Shown in pieces: positions 34,647-44,095 of a stretch of 46,921 nt of DNA. The notes below the pieces were generated by a model. It worked only from the letters and a program-made list of their open reading frames with translations, was not told the DNA's origin and did no database searches. The stretch covers positions 1 through 46,921 of the forward strand of contig CACHUY010000007.1 of NCBI GenBank assembly GCA_902583295.1. The letters run 5' to 3'. Numbering within the stretch: position 1 is the stretch's first letter; the number at the start of each line of letters is the position of its first letter. Both the position numbers and the translations under genes were made by a program. The DNA comes from an uncultured Pelagibacteraceae bacterium. Lineage in GTDB: Bacteria; Pseudomonadota; Alphaproteobacteria; Pelagibacterales; Pelagibacteraceae.

Positions 34647-35525
34647 TTTTTTTCTATCAGCTCTTCGAACAAAATAAATACCTATGCAAACTGCAGTCAA
34701 AGAAATTAAGACTTTAATAGTTATTAATTCTTTTAAGAATATGTATCCTAGAATTGTTCCAAAAATTGGTATTAAATAAGACACCTGGGATTGAAAAATC
34801 AAGCCATTATCTTTTAGTATTTTAAACCTTAATAACCATGCAATTCCTGTTGGAACAATACCTAGATAAATTACAGATATTAATGAATCTATTCTTGGTA
34901 CTACCTGCCATGGTTGTTCAATAAATGATACCAATGGTATTAAAATAATTGTTGCCCAGATTAATATCGAGCCTGTTACATTTTCATTTTTTTTCTTACT
35001 AATTTTTAAAGTTAATACACCACCAATAACATAACATGTTGAGCCCAACAAAATTAACAAAGCTGAAGTAAAATTATTTTGATCAATTAAAAGATTGTCT
35101 GAAAATAAAAAAATTATTCCAGAAAAGCCGATTAAAATTCCAAACGTTTTAACTAAATTAAATTTTTCATTTTTTGTATAAAAATGACCTAATATAGTAG
35201 AACTGAGTGGTGTTGTTGACATTAAGATTGCAGCGAGATTACTTTGAACAGATTTTACTCCATAGGCAATTAGAAAGAATGGTGCAACCAAATTTATAAA
35301 CCCAATCATAGCGAACCAATGCCAATCTTTGGAAAAAGCCTCAATTTTTATATTTTTATAATAACAAAGAAGTAGAACTGGAATTGCTCCAAAAAATACT
35401 CGTAGGAAAGCGATTGTAACTGGACCAAATGAATAAGTTGCAATTTTTATATTAAAAAATGCAGATGCCCATATTAAAGACAATATAGTTAATAAAGTAT
35501 AATCTATTAATTTTGGTTGCCTCAT
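34638..35525 (-). CDS. DMT-superfamily (EamA) transporter
   Basis: This is a 295-residue inner-membrane protein with about ten hydrophobic segments arranged as two EamA repeats. SLIWASAFFNIKIA is at the start of the first repeat, and GIVPTGIAWLLRFKIL and PIFGTILGYIFLKE are in the second. Family members export metabolites such as amino acids; the substrate is unknown. Its start overlaps the stop of the YbaK-like gene by 4 bases, so the two are co-transcribed. Confidence 0.87.
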   Translation of the reverse strand: MRQPKLIDYTLLTILSLIWASAFFNIKIATYSFGPVTIAFLRVFFGAIPVLLLCYYKNIKIEAFSKDWHWFAMIGFINLVAPFFLIAYGVKSVQSNLAAILMSTTPLSSTILGHFYTKNEKFNLVKTFGILIGFSGIIFLFSDNLLIDQNNFTSALLILLGSTCYVIGGVLTLKISKKKNENVTGSILIWATIILIPLVSFIEQPWQVVPRIDSLISVIYLGIVPTGIAWLLRFKILKDNGLIFQSQVSYLIPIFGTILGYIFLKELITIKVLISLTAVCIGIYFVRRADRKKLS

Positions 35526-36004
35526 TCTGTTAAATCATCGACTTCTGAATTAGTTAATTTTTTTAATTCTATAAAAGTAATTCCGAAAACTGCGTTTGGA
35601 TGTCCTGCTGCAGCAAAAACTTTTGAAAATCTTTCTAAATGTTTATCCATATATACTTTTATATTCACTAAATGACCTATTGGGGATACACCGCCTATTG
35701 TGTAACCAGTAATTTGCTTAACCTCCTCGGGACTTGCCATTGACACATCTTTTTCGCTTAATTTTTTTTTCAACTTATTTAAAGAACATCTTTTGTCTCC
35801 CGATACTAAACAAAGACAAAATTTATTGCCTAATTTAAAAAGCAAGCTTTTTACAATTGCACCTACATTGCAACCTAAGGCTGTAGCAGCATCATTTGCT
35901 GTTCTTGCTGTTTGTTCTAAAATAATAACATTAAGATTTGGATCAAAGTCTTTAAGAATTTTCTCTGCTCTTTTAACTGGTTCTTTATCTAAAATGGAAT
36001 TCAC
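35522..36004 (-). CDS. YbaK/EbsC-family aminoacyl-tRNA deacylase
   Basis: This 160-residue protein has the YbaK/ProX editing fold, which hydrolyses mischarged tRNA such as Cys-tRNA(Pro) or Ala-tRNA(Pro). The core carries ALGCNVGAIVKSLLFKL with the conserved lysine, LCLVSGDKR, and the end GGVSPIGH before AAGHPNAVFGI. It is divergent from glnA over 137 bases and is followed by the EamA gene with a 4-base overlap. Whether it is specific for Cys, Ala or another residue cannot be read here. Confidence 0.88.
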   Translation of the reverse strand: MNSILDKEPVKRAEKILKDFDPNLNVIILEQTARTANDAATALGCNVGAIVKSLLFKLGNKFCLCLVSGDKRCSLNKLKKKLSEKDVSMASPEEVKQITGYTIGGVSPIGHLVNIKVYMDKHLERFSKVFAAAGHPNAVFGITFIELKKLTNSEVDDLTE

Positions 36005-36044
36005 TTATTTACTCGTATGATTAATAATATTGATTAAATACACT

Positions 36045-36083
36045 ACTTATGTGAAAATTGCATAAGTGTTATTTATTAAATAA
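36045..36083. promoter_or_regulatory. Two inverted repeats upstream of glnA
   Basis: ACTTATG (36045-36051) and CATAAGT (36061-36067) form perfect arms around 9 bases. A second dyad, TTATTTA-T-TAAATAA (36069-36083), follows at once. Both lie in the 137-base divergent spacer between the YbaK-like gene and glnA, 59-97 bases before the glnA start. They may be regulator sites for nitrogen control, though they do not match the NtrC or sigma-54 consensus. Confidence 0.4.
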
Positions 36084-36141
36084 GCAATATTTATAAGAGT
36101 TTATTTGCTAATTAATGCTCTGAAATTACATAGGAGACATA

Positions 36142-37548
36142 ATGAGTGCACAAAACGTTTTAAAATTTATTAAAGAAAAAGAAGCTGAATTTGTAGATTT
36201 AAGATTTACTGATCCAAGAGGAAAGCTTCAACATTTAACAATGGACTCAACTGTTGTTGACGCAGATATGCTTAATGAAGGTGTATTTTTTGACGGATCA
36301 TCTATCGCTGGTTGGAAAGCAATTAATGAGTCAGACATGATTTTAAAACCAGATACTTCTCGAATGTTTATGGATCCTTTTACTTCCCACAATACTGTAG
36401 TTTTGTTTTGTGATATTTTAGATGCAATTAAAAAAGACCCTTATGAAAGAGACCCAAGGGGTGTGGCTAAAAAAGCCGAAGAATATTTAAAAGCTTCAGG
36501 TATTGGCGATAAAGCATTCTTTGGTCCAGAACCAGAATTTTTTGTTTTTGATGATGTAAGAATTAAAAATGATATGAATGAATGTGGATTTAAGATTGAT
36601 AGTAAAGAAGGTCCATATAATTCAGGAAAAGAATATGAAAGTGGAAACATGGGACACAGACCTCCAATCAAAGGTGGATATTTCCCAGTGCCACCAGTTG
36701 ATAGTGAACAGGATATGCGTGGTGAATATCTAAAAAATTTAAAAGAAGTTGGAATTAAAGTCGAAAAACATCACCATGAGGTTGCTCCAAGTCAACACGA
36801 ACTTGGAATGTATTTTGGAACTTTAGTTAATCAAGCTGATAATGTTCAGTTATATAAATATGTTGTTCAAATGGTAACGCACTCGTTTGGTAAAACCGCA
36901 ACTTTTATGCCAAAACCTGTAGCAGGTGATAATGGTTCAGGTATGCATATTCACCAATCAATTTGGAAAGGTGATACGCCAGTTTTTTCTGGCGACGCTT
37001 ATGCAGGATTATCTGAAACTGCGCTGCATTACATTGGTGGAATTTTAAAACATGCTAAAGCTATTAATGCTTTTGCTAACTCTACTACTAATAGTTATAA
37101 AAGATTAATACCAGGCTTTGAGGCTCCAGTATTACTTGCATACTCTGCAAGAAACAGATCAGCTTCATGTAGAATTCCTATTACCTTAAGTAAAAAGGGT
37201 GCAAGATGTGAAATTAGATTCCCAGACGCATCTGGTAATCCATATTTAACATTTGCTGCAATGCTCATGGCTGGAATTGATGGTATTAAAAATAAAATTC
37301 ACCCAGGTGAGTCTTTTGACAAAGATCTTTACGAATTACCACCAGAGGAAGTTAAAACAATTCCAACAGTTTGTGGATCTTTGAGAGAAGCAATGGAAAG
37401 TTTAGATAAAGATAGAGAATTCTTAACTCAAGGTGGTGTATTTACAGATGATCAAATTGATGCATACATTGCTCTTAAATTTGAGGAAATTCATAAATTT
37501 GAACATGCACCTCATCCTGTTGAGTTTGAGATGTATTACAGCAGTTAG
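36142..37548 (+). CDS. glnA: Type I glutamine synthetase
   Basis: GlnA joins ammonia and glutamate to make glutamine with ATP. At 468 residues it matches the GSI-beta enzyme of E. coli along its length. It has [11 protein letters not shown], the metal-binding [24 protein letters not shown], and [14 protein letters not shown]. The adenylylation tyrosine is present in [11 protein letters not shown], so control by GlnE is expected. AGGAG lies 5 bases before the ATG. The spacer upstream holds two inverted repeats. I saw no glnA-type (glutamine) riboswitch there. Confidence 0.97.
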   Translation: MSAQNVLKFIKEKEAEFVDLRFTDPRGKLQHLTMDSTVVDADMLNEGVFFDGSSIAGWKAINESDMILKPDTSRMFMDPFTSHNTVVLFCDILDAIKKDPYERDPRGVAKKAEEYLKASGIGDKAFFGPEPEFFVFDDVRIKNDMNECGFKIDSKEGPYNSGKEYESGNMGHRPPIKGGYFPVPPVDSEQDMRGEYLKNLKEVGIKVEKHHHEVAPSQHELGMYFGTLVNQADNVQLYKYVVQMVTHSFGKTATFMPKPVAGDNGSGMHIHQSIWKGDTPVFSGDAYAGLSETALHYIGGILKHAKAINAFANSTTNSYKRLIPGFEAPVLLAYSARNRSASCRIPITLSKKGARCEIRFPDASGNPYLTFAAMLMAGIDGIKNKIHPGESFDKDLYELPPEEVKTIPTVCGSLREAMESLDKDREFLTQGGVFTDDQIDAYIALKFEEIHKFEHAPHPVEFEMYYSS

Positions 37549-37555
37549 TAATTAG

Positions 37556-37726
37556 TTACTGTTTAGTTGTAGCTATTGTATTTTTGTTAATACCTTTTTT
37601 AACGACGTAGTCCTGTGTGCCGTTGGCACCAGTGTCTACTTCTTTTCTGAGGTCCTTGAAAAATGATTTCTCTTTCAAAGAATTTTTTAGGTTTTTAACA
37701 AGATTTTTAAACTCAAATGTATTCAT
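37556..37726 (-). CDS. Small hypothetical protein, 56 residues
   Basis: This open frame fills most of the 243-base gap between glnA and the sufA-like gene. The product is 56 residues, basic, with no membrane span: MNTFEFKNLVKNLKNSLKEK at the start, then FFKDLRKEVDTGANGTQDYV, ending in TIATTKQ. The GC content is higher in the middle (GACACTGGTGCCAACGGC) than in normal spacer of this genome, which supports coding. I do not recognise the family. It is convergent with glnA, 8 bases past its stop. Confidence 0.6.
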   Translation of the reverse strand: MNTFEFKNLVKNLKNSLKEKSFFKDLRKEVDTGANGTQDYVVKKGINKNTIATTKQ

Positions 37727-37791
37727 TGTTTAGCATTATCTTAGATATGCAAATAATGCAAATCTGGTATGCTCAAAATGGGATAATTAAC

Positions 37792-38127
37792 CTATGATGT
37801 TTTAAATGACTCGCCACAGCCACAACGCTCGGTTTCATTAGGATTATTAAAAACAAAAGTTGAAGATAATTCCTCTTTCTTATAATCCATTTCAGTTCCT
37901 AAAAGATACATAATGGCAGCAGAGTCTACGAATACCTTCACACCCTTATCTTCAATTATTTCATCATTTGGATTAATTTCTTTTGTATATTCCATAACAT
38001 ACGACATTCCTGCACAACCACCAGATTTAACTGATACTCTTACTCCAAGGGAATCTTTTTCTGCAATAGCCATTATCTCTTTAATTCTGGATGCAGCGTT
38101 ATCACTTAATTTAATTATTTGAGTCAT
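37792..38127 (-). CDS. sufA: Iron-sulfur cluster assembly accessory protein (SufA/IscA/ErpA type)
   Basis: This A-type carrier passes Fe-S clusters to target proteins. The protein of 111 residues from MTQIIKLSDNAASRIKE has the three conserved cysteines in SGGCAGMSY and ERCGCGESF. An open frame continues to 38190, but it has no homology there and runs through the upstream gene, so the ATG at 38125-38127 (TAATG overlap with the upstream stop) is the start. It is the last gene of the suf run. The sequence alone does not separate SufA from IscA or ErpA. Confidence 0.92.
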   Translation of the reverse strand: MTQIIKLSDNAASRIKEIMAIAEKDSLGVRVSVKSGGCAGMSYVMEYTKEINPNDEIIEDKGVKVFVDSAAIMYLLGTEMDYKKEELSSTFVFNNPNETERCGCGESFKTS

Positions 38128-38426
38128 TATAAATTTAATTCCAATTTGGCTGCCTCGGACATCATGTCTTTGGTCCATGGTGGATCCCATACCAATTCTA
38201 AATCAACTTCTTCAATTCCATCAACTTGCATTGCACCCTCTTTAACCTCTTTAGGTAGACTTTCGGCTACAGGACAATTTGGTGTTGTCAAAGTCATTTT
38301 AATTTTAGCAGATTTTTCATTTTCCACTATTATATCATAAATTAAACCTAATTCATAAATGTTAACAGGTAACTCAGGGTCATAAATTTTTCTTATTTCC
38401 TCTATGATTAGTTCTTTTTTTGACAT
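38127..38426 (-). CDS. sufT: SufT-like DUF59/MIP18 protein
   Basis: This 99-residue protein has a DUF59 (MIP18) domain, with IYDPELPVNIYELGLIYDI near the start and TTPNCPVAESLPKEV holding the conserved cysteine. SufT proteins of this size help in maturing Fe-S proteins. It sits between sufU and the sufA-like gene, 2 bases after sufU stops, which fits the typical SUF cluster of alphaproteobacteria. Confidence 0.9.
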   Translation of the reverse strand: MSKKELIIEEIRKIYDPELPVNIYELGLIYDIIVENEKSAKIKMTLTTPNCPVAESLPKEVKEGAMQVDGIEEVDLELVWDPPWTKDMMSEAAKLELNL

Positions 38427-38428
38427 AA

Positions 38429-38893
38429 TTAATTTTCTGTTTTTACTTCTTCTTTTTTATTATCAAATGCTGAAACCAATGTATGCCATGAAAGTGTAGC
38501 ACACTTCACTCTCATTGGATATTGTTTAACACCTGACAAGCACATTAATTTAGTTTTTTCATCTTCCTGTAAATATTCTGACTTTAATTCTGGATTTTCT
38601 TTAATCATTCCTAAAAAATCTTCGACGATTTCTTTAGCTTCATTTTCATTTTTACCTTTAATTAGATCTGTCATGATTGAGGCTGACGCCATTGAAATAG
38701 CACAACCACTTCCTTCAAATGAAATATCTTCAACTATTTTTTGACCATTTAATTTTAAATAAACATGAACATTATCTCCACATAAAGGATTGTTACCTTT
38801 TGCATCTTTATTAAAGTCATTTGTCTTCCCAAGATTTCTTGGATTTTTTCCATGCTCTAAAATAATTTCTTGATATAATTCTTTTAAATTCAT
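38429..38893 (-). CDS. sufU: SufU-type NifU-like protein
   Basis: This 154-residue protein takes sulfur from SufS and hands it on. The three ligand cysteines, in PLCGDNVHVYL, GSGCAISMAS and RVKCATLSWHTL, and the Asp of CGD are all present. The segment between the second and third cysteine is as long as in SufU rather than IscU. It overlaps the sufS stop by 4 bases. Whether it works as a scaffold or as a zinc-dependent sulfur transferase as in Bacillus is not settled by the sequence. Confidence 0.9.
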   Translation of the reverse strand: MNLKELYQEIILEHGKNPRNLGKTNDFNKDAKGNNPLCGDNVHVYLKLNGQKIVEDISFEGSGCAISMASASIMTDLIKGKNENEAKEIVEDFLGMIKENPELKSEYLQEDEKTKLMCLSGVKQYPMRVKCATLSWHTLVSAFDNKKEEVKTEN

Positions 38894-40110
38894 TTTAAGT
38901 TAAATATTTTTTTGCAGTTATTAATTGAGTCATTTAATTTATCTAGATCGTCTTTAGTATTATAAATTCCAACAGAAGCTCTTGCACTAGCAGGTATATT
39001 TAATTTATCATGTAAAATTTGACAGCAATGATGTCCTGCTCTTATTGCAACTCCGTCTTCATCAAGTATAGTTGCAATATCATGTGGGTGAACACCTTCT
39101 AAAGTAAATGATAAAACTCCACCTTTATTTTTTGGACTACCAATCAATTTAACAGAATTGTTTTTTTGTAATAATTCTTGTCCATATTCAACTAAATCAG
39201 CTTCGTGATGCATAATATTTTCTATACCAATACTTTCCATAAACTTAATTGACTCGTCAAAGGCAATAACTTGAGCAGTTGCCATTGTTCCAGCTTCATA
39301 TTTATTTGGTAATTCACCATAAGAAATACTATCTTTTTTAACTTCTCTGATCATTCCTCCACCACCTTGATAAGGGGGTAATTCCTCTAACCATTTTTTT
39401 TTACCGTATAAAACACCAAGTCCTGTTGGACCGTACATTTTGTGACACGATATTGCATAAAAATCACAATCTAGATCTTGCATATCAAGTTTAAGATGTG
39501 GAGCGCCCTGGCAACCATCAATCACAACAATTATTCCTTTTGAGTGGGCTAGTTCAGTTATTTCTTTAACAGGTAGTATTGCTCCTGTAACATTTGACAA
39601 GTGTGTAATTGCTATCACTTTGGTTTTGGGAGTTATTTTTTTTTCAATTTCCTCTAAAGAAACGTCTCCATCTTCATTCATTTCTGCAAAATTAATTATG
39701 ATGTTTTTTGATTTTCTTAAAAAATGCCATGGAACATAATTTGAATGATGCTCAAGTTCAGTAATTAAAATTTCGTCACCTTCCTTTAGATGATTTTGTC
39801 CTAAGGTATTTGCAACTAAATTTAATGCTTCTGTTGCTCCTTTAGTAAAAACTATTTCATTTTTATCTTTAGCATTAATATATTTTTGAACAGAGGACCT
39901 TGTATTCTCATATAAGTTTGTAGCTGCAACTGCAAGATAGTGAACACTTCTTCCAACATTTGAAAACTGCTTTGTATAAAATTCATTAATTTTATCTGCT
40001 ACAACTTTTGGTTTTTGTGAAGAGTTAGCACTATCAAGGTAAACTAAATCGTTATTTTGAATTTTTTCATCAAATATAGGAAATTCTTTTTTTATATTTT
40101 CTATTTTCAT
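38890..40110 (-). CDS. sufS: Cysteine desulfurase SufS
   Basis: SufS takes sulfur from cysteine with PLP and holds it as persulfide for Fe-S cluster assembly. This 406-residue protein has VYLDSANSSQKP, FTKGATEALNLVA, ELEHHSNYVPW, the PLP-lysine in AISCHKMYGPTGLG near residue 226, and the active-site cysteine in IRAGHHCCQ near residue 362. It is the class II type that pairs with SufU. It overlaps sufD and sufU by 4 bases each, so translation is coupled. Confidence 0.96.
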   Translation of the reverse strand: MKIENIKKEFPIFDEKIQNNDLVYLDSANSSQKPKVVADKINEFYTKQFSNVGRSVHYLAVAATNLYENTRSSVQKYINAKDKNEIVFTKGATEALNLVANTLGQNHLKEGDEILITELEHHSNYVPWHFLRKSKNIIINFAEMNEDGDVSLEEIEKKITPKTKVIAITHLSNVTGAILPVKEITELAHSKGIIVVIDGCQGAPHLKLDMQDLDCDFYAISCHKMYGPTGLGVLYGKKKWLEELPPYQGGGGMIREVKKDSISYGELPNKYEAGTMATAQVIAFDESIKFMESIGIENIMHHEADLVEYGQELLQKNNSVKLIGSPKNKGGVLSFTLEGVHPHDIATILDEDGVAIRAGHHCCQILHDKLNIPASARASVGIYNTKDDLDKLNDSINNCKKIFNLK

Positions 40111-41354
40111 TCCTTTATCCCAATCATATTTTTAATTAGGTTTTTAATCTCTGAGTCTGTAATTTTTTCTACTACATCAAGTAAAAAACCATTTATTAAA
40201 AGTTCTCTTGCTTGATTATAATTTAACCCTCTGGACATTAAGTAAAAAATAGAGTCTTCATTAAGACTTCCTGACGCTGATCCATGTGAACATTTGACAT
40301 CATCTGCATAAATTTCCAATTCAGGTTTAGCATTAAATTCAGAGTCTTTACTTAATAATATTGCTTTACTAAGTTGGTAACCATCTGTTTTTTGTGCGTC
40401 AGAATTTACAAATATTTTTCCTTGATATGCTGCTTTAGAATTATCTTCTAGAACACTTTTAATTAATTGGTAGCTTTTAGTATTCTCAGTTAAATGATTG
40501 ATAGTTGATCTAATCTCATGATGTTTATTTTTATCCAAAGAGAAAATACCATTAACAAAAGCTGATGAATGTTCTCCTTTTAAATTACAATTAACTTCAC
40601 TTTTAAAGAAATTTGATCCTGAAGATAAAATAAACGTCTCCGAAATTGTATTTTTATTTTGTTCAATATTATTAAAAGAATATTTAATATTTTTATTTTC
40701 TAGTTTATCTATTTTATAATTTTTAAGAATTGCATTTTCATTTAAATTAAAATTGTAAAAAATATTTAAAAAATTTTTTTCCGATGAATCGTTAAATAAG
40801 TCAACTAATCTTAAGCCACTATCTTCTTGCAAATCAAAATCTAATCTTAAATTAATATTTTTGGACCAAATTTTAGAGTTTGTTGTATGGTAAATAATAA
40901 GTGGTTTTGATAGCTGATAACCTTTTTTAATGACTATTTTAAAGGATTTATTGGTAAAAGCATTATTTAAATCAGATAAAGAATTATTGTTATCAAATTT
41001 ATTAATAATTTCTGACTGATCAATTATTTCTATTTGATCTTTTTTTTCATAATCAAAATCAATTTTTTCAATTCTTCCGTTTATAAAGACTATTTTATTG
41101 TGTTCCAATCCATCTACGAATACAGAAGTATCAACTTTATTGGTAGATGTATAATCATTATAGAAACTTAATTCCCCAATATTTTTTTTAATTATCTGAT
41201 TTAGATCTGAGAATTTCCAATCTTCTTCTTTTCTATCAGGAAAACCTTTGTTTATAAAATTATCCAAAGAAAATTTTTTTATTTCAATATCCTTTTGAGA
41301 TAAACTTAAATTTTTAATAATGTTGTCGAAATCTTTTTGTAATTGTTCTTTCAT
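40107..41354 (-). CDS. sufD: Fe-S cluster assembly protein SufD
   Basis: SufD forms the SufBC2D scaffold complex with SufB and SufC. This 415-residue protein has the N-terminal DRKEEDWKFSDLNQI motif and the well-conserved C-terminal beta-helix end CSHGSASGSLNEDSIFYL, followed by SRGLNYNQARELLINGFL. The middle is variable, as expected for SufD. It starts with no spacer after the sufC stop and overlaps sufS by 4 bases. Confidence 0.94.
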   Translation of the reverse strand: MKEQLQKDFDNIIKNLSLSQKDIEIKKFSLDNFINKGFPDRKEEDWKFSDLNQIIKKNIGELSFYNDYTSTNKVDTSVFVDGLEHNKIVFINGRIEKIDFDYEKKDQIEIIDQSEIINKFDNNNSLSDLNNAFTNKSFKIVIKKGYQLSKPLIIYHTTNSKIWSKNINLRLDFDLQEDSGLRLVDLFNDSSEKNFLNIFYNFNLNENAILKNYKIDKLENKNIKYSFNNIEQNKNTISETFILSSGSNFFKSEVNCNLKGEHSSAFVNGIFSLDKNKHHEIRSTINHLTENTKSYQLIKSVLEDNSKAAYQGKIFVNSDAQKTDGYQLSKAILLSKDSEFNAKPELEIYADDVKCSHGSASGSLNEDSIFYLMSRGLNYNQARELLINGFLLDVVEKITDSEIKNLIKNMIGIKE

Positions 41355-42089
41355 CTAATTAAAATTTTCATATCCTTTTTTTTCTAATTCAAAAGCTAGA
41401 TCTGGACCTCCAGATTTAACAATCTTACCATTCATTAAAACATGGACAAAGTCAGGCTTTATATAATCTAGCAACCTTTGATAATGTGTGATTATTAAAA
41501 ATGAGTTTTTTTCGTTTCTTAAAGTATTTACTCCATCTGCAACAATTCTTAAAGCATCTATGTCTAGCCCTGAGTCTGTTTCATCAAGAATTGAAAGTTT
41601 TGGAGATAGCATTGACATTTGTAAAATTTCATTTTTCTTTTTTTCTCCTCCAGAAAAACCAACATTTAATTGTCTATTTAACTTTTCCTCATCAAATTTA
41701 AGTTCTTTGGACTTTTCTCTAACCAATTTAAGGAATTCTATTGCATCAAGTTCTTTTTCTCCTCTTGCTTTTCTAACTGCGTTTAGAGAGGTTTTTAAAA
41801 ATATATTTGTATTTACTCCAGGAATTTCCAATGGATATTGAAAAGCTAAAAAAATACCTTTATGAGCTCTTTCCTCTGTTTCAAGCTCAAATAAATCTTT
41901 TTCTTCAAAAAGAACTTCACCAGAAACTTCATATCCTTTCTTTCCTGACAAAATATTTGATAAAGTACTTTTACCTGATCCGTTTGGACCCATTATAGCG
42001 TGAACTTCACCAGGATTAACATCAAGTGAAAATCCTTTCAAAATTTCTTTATTATCTATTTTAGCATTTAATTTATTTATTTTTAACAT
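41355..42089 (-). CDS. sufC: Fe-S cluster assembly ATPase SufC
   Basis: SufC is the ABC-type ATPase of the SufBCD complex. This 244-residue protein has Walker A MGPNGSGKSTLSN, LAFQYPLEIPG in the Q-loop region, the signature FSGGEKKKNEI, Walker B LSILDETDSGLDIDAL and the H-loop IITHYQRLL. It is soluble, with no membrane partner, as is normal for SufC. Its start overlaps the sufB stop by 1 base. Confidence 0.96.
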   Translation of the reverse strand: MLKINKLNAKIDNKEILKGFSLDVNPGEVHAIMGPNGSGKSTLSNILSGKKGYEVSGEVLFEEKDLFELETEERAHKGIFLAFQYPLEIPGVNTNIFLKTSLNAVRKARGEKELDAIEFLKLVREKSKELKFDEEKLNRQLNVGFSGGEKKKNEILQMSMLSPKLSILDETDSGLDIDALRIVADGVNTLRNEKNSFLIITHYQRLLDYIKPDFVHVLMNGKIVKSGGPDLAFELEKKGYENFN

Positions 42090-43531
42090 TAGCCCACACT
42101 TCCCTCTAAACTTATTCCTACTAACTTTTGTGCTTCAACAGCAAATTCCATTGGTAATTGTTGCAATACTTCTTTACAAAATCCATTTACAATTAAACCA
42201 ACTGCCTCCTCCGCACTTAATCCTCTTTGTTGACAGTAATGTAATTGTTCCTCACTAATTTTAGAAGTGGTCGCCTCATGAGCTATATTTGACTCTGAAT
42301 TCTTATTTTTAATGTAAGGAACTGTATGAGCACCACATTTATTCCCCATCAATAAAGAGTCACACTGAGTATAGTTATTTGAATTTGAAGCCTTTGAGGA
42401 AATATCAACCAACCCTCTATAGGTCATATCTGAAAAGCCAGCACTAATTCCCTTTGATATAATTTTACTTTTTGTATTTTTCCCTAAATGGATCATTTTA
42501 GTGCCTGTATCAGCTTTTTGGTAATTATTTGTAATGGCAATTGAATAAAATTCCCCAACAGAATTATCACCTTTTAAAATACAACTTGGATATTTCCAAG
42601 TGATTGCAGATCCAGTTTCAACTTGTGTCCAAGATATTTTAGAGTTCTTTCCTTTACATAAGCCTCGTTTAGTTACAAAATTGTATATACCGCCTTTTCC
42701 ATCTTTATCACCTGGATACCAATTTTGAACTGTTGAATATTTTATTTCAGCATCATCAAGAGCAACTAATTCAACATTAGCAGCATGCAATTGATTTTCA
42801 TCTCTCATAGGAGCTGTACAACCTTCTAAGTAGCTAACATAGCTTCCTTTGTCAGCAATAATTAAAGTTCTCTCAAACTGGCCTGTATTAGAAGCGTTTA
42901 TTCTAAAATATGTAGAAAGTTCCATTGGACATCGAACTCCCTCTGGAATGTATACAAATGAACCATCAGTAAAAACTGCTGAATTTAAAGTTGCAAAAAA
43001 ATGATCAGTTAAAGGAATTACAGATCCTAAATATTTTTTAACTAAGTCTGGATGTTTTTGAATAGCCTCTGAAATTGGACAAAAAATAATACCTTGTTTA
43101 ATTAATTCTTCTCTGAAAGTTGTTGCAACTGAAACCGAGTCAAAAACTGCATCAACTGCAATGCCATTTAATCTTGCTTGTTCTTGAAGAGGTATTCCTA
43201 GTTTTTTATATGTTTCTAAAAGTTTAGGATCTAGTTCATCTAAACTTTTCGGTTTATCATCCATGCTTTTAGGTGCAGAATAATAATATAAATCTTGATA
43301 ATCTATCTTTGGATATTTTGGTTTTTGCCAGTCTGGTTCTTTTAATTGTTTAAATCTTTCAAAAGCTTTTAATCTAAAATCAAGCATCCATTGAGGTTCT
43401 TTCTTAATATTAGAAATAAATTTTATTACATCCTCGTTTAAACCCTTGGGTGCTCTTGTATTTTCTATGTCTGTTGAGAAACCGTATTTATAATCTTTTA
43501 ATTTATCAATTTCCTTTTGTCTATTTTCCAT
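42089..43531 (-). CDS. sufB: Fe-S cluster assembly protein SufB
   Basis: SufB is the main scaffold subunit on which the Fe-S cluster is built. This 480-residue protein is of normal length and has [33 protein letters not shown], the [20 protein letters not shown] region, and the end [13 protein letters not shown], followed by [20 protein letters not shown]. It is the first structural gene after iscR, 1 base away, and is followed by sufC, sufD and sufS. Confidence 0.96.
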   Translation of the reverse strand: MENRQKEIDKLKDYKYGFSTDIENTRAPKGLNEDVIKFISNIKKEPQWMLDFRLKAFERFKQLKEPDWQKPKYPKIDYQDLYYYSAPKSMDDKPKSLDELDPKLLETYKKLGIPLQEQARLNGIAVDAVFDSVSVATTFREELIKQGIIFCPISEAIQKHPDLVKKYLGSVIPLTDHFFATLNSAVFTDGSFVYIPEGVRCPMELSTYFRINASNTGQFERTLIIADKGSYVSYLEGCTAPMRDENQLHAANVELVALDDAEIKYSTVQNWYPGDKDGKGGIYNFVTKRGLCKGKNSKISWTQVETGSAITWKYPSCILKGDNSVGEFYSIAITNNYQKADTGTKMIHLGKNTKSKIISKGISAGFSDMTYRGLVDISSKASNSNNYTQCDSLLMGNKCGAHTVPYIKNKNSESNIAHEATTSKISEEQLHYCQQRGLSAEEAVGLIVNGFCKEVLQQLPMEFAVEAQKLVGISLEGSVG

Positions 43532-43532
43532 A

Positions 43533-43958
43533 TTAATTAACCCGTTCTGAATTATTTTTTAACAAATCCTGTAAACTTTTTTTTTCAAAAAAAGTATTAA
43601 TATGAGTTTCTAACTCATCCCATAGATTATGAGTTACACATTTGGTTGCTTTACCATTACACCCTTTTTTTGACTCTTTTTTACACTGAACAGTTTTAAC
43701 TTTTTCATCGACAGCGTTTAAAATATTTGTAAGTTTAATTTCATTTGGTTTTTTTGACAAAACATATCCACCTTGGGTTCCTCTAGTACTTTTTACAATT
43801 TGATTTTTTTTTAATTTTGAAAAAATTTGCTCTAAATAGTCTAGAGAAATTCCTTGTCTTAATGAAATATCTCTTAAAGACACTGGATTAATAGTGTCGA
43901 ATCTAGCAAGATCAACTAATGCCATAACTGCATATCTACCTTTTGAAGTTAATTTCAT
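43533..43958 (-). CDS. iscR: Rrf2-family Fe-S cluster regulator IscR
   Basis: IscR senses the Fe-S state of the cell through a [2Fe-2S] cluster and represses the cluster-assembly genes. This 141-residue protein starts with [18 protein letters not shown], has the Rrf2 winged helix with [15 protein letters not shown], and [14 protein letters not shown] in the wing. The three cluster cysteines are present, but with wider spacing (C-x7-C-x6-C) than in E. coli. It heads the suf operon, and an IscR-type box lies over its own promoter, so autoregulation is very likely. Confidence 0.94.
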   Translation of the reverse strand: MKLTSKGRYAVMALVDLARFDTINPVSLRDISLRQGISLDYLEQIFSKLKKNQIVKSTRGTQGGYVLSKKPNEIKLTNILNAVDEKVKTVQCKKESKKGCNGKATKCVTHNLWDELETHINTFFEKKSLQDLLKNNSERVN

Positions 43959-43981
43959 ATTACCCTTTAAATTGTGGGCTT

Positions 43982-44009
43982 TTTATACATACCTGACTAA
44001 AATGGTCAA
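43982..44009 (-). promoter_or_regulatory. Promoter of the iscR-suf operon
   Basis: Read on the minus strand, TTGACC (44004-44009) as -35 and TATAAA (43982-43987) as -10 are separated by 16 bases. The ATG of iscR follows 23 bases beyond the -10, after an AAAGGG ribosome binding site. The IscR box covers the -35 element and the spacer. Confidence 0.7.
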
Positions 44010-44013
44010 GTTT
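43989..44013. promoter_or_regulatory. IscR-type operator
   Basis: The 25 bases starting ATACCTGACTAAAATGGTCA match the E. coli type-1 IscR consensus (ATASYYGACTRWWWYAGTCRRSTAT, from memory) at 23 of 25 positions. The site overlaps the -35 element and spacer of the iscR-suf promoter, so binding would block transcription. It fits the usual feedback loop of IscR with its own operon. Confidence 0.8.
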
Positions 44014-44095
44014 AGACTTTAAAAAAAAACTAACATTTTGTCGCTCAGTTGTGATAAACGTAACTTTTTTTTGAGAATAATAATCAATTGCGCTT

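Noticed and set aside
36005-36141. Glutamine (glnA) riboswitch before glnA
   Set aside because: The region is AT-only dyads and lacks the conserved GC-containing core of that riboswitch class.
38128-38190. Longer start for the sufA-like protein (extra 21 residues)
   Set aside because: The extension has no family homology, runs through the end of the sufT gene, and the internal ATG fits the TAATG coupling seen in this operon.
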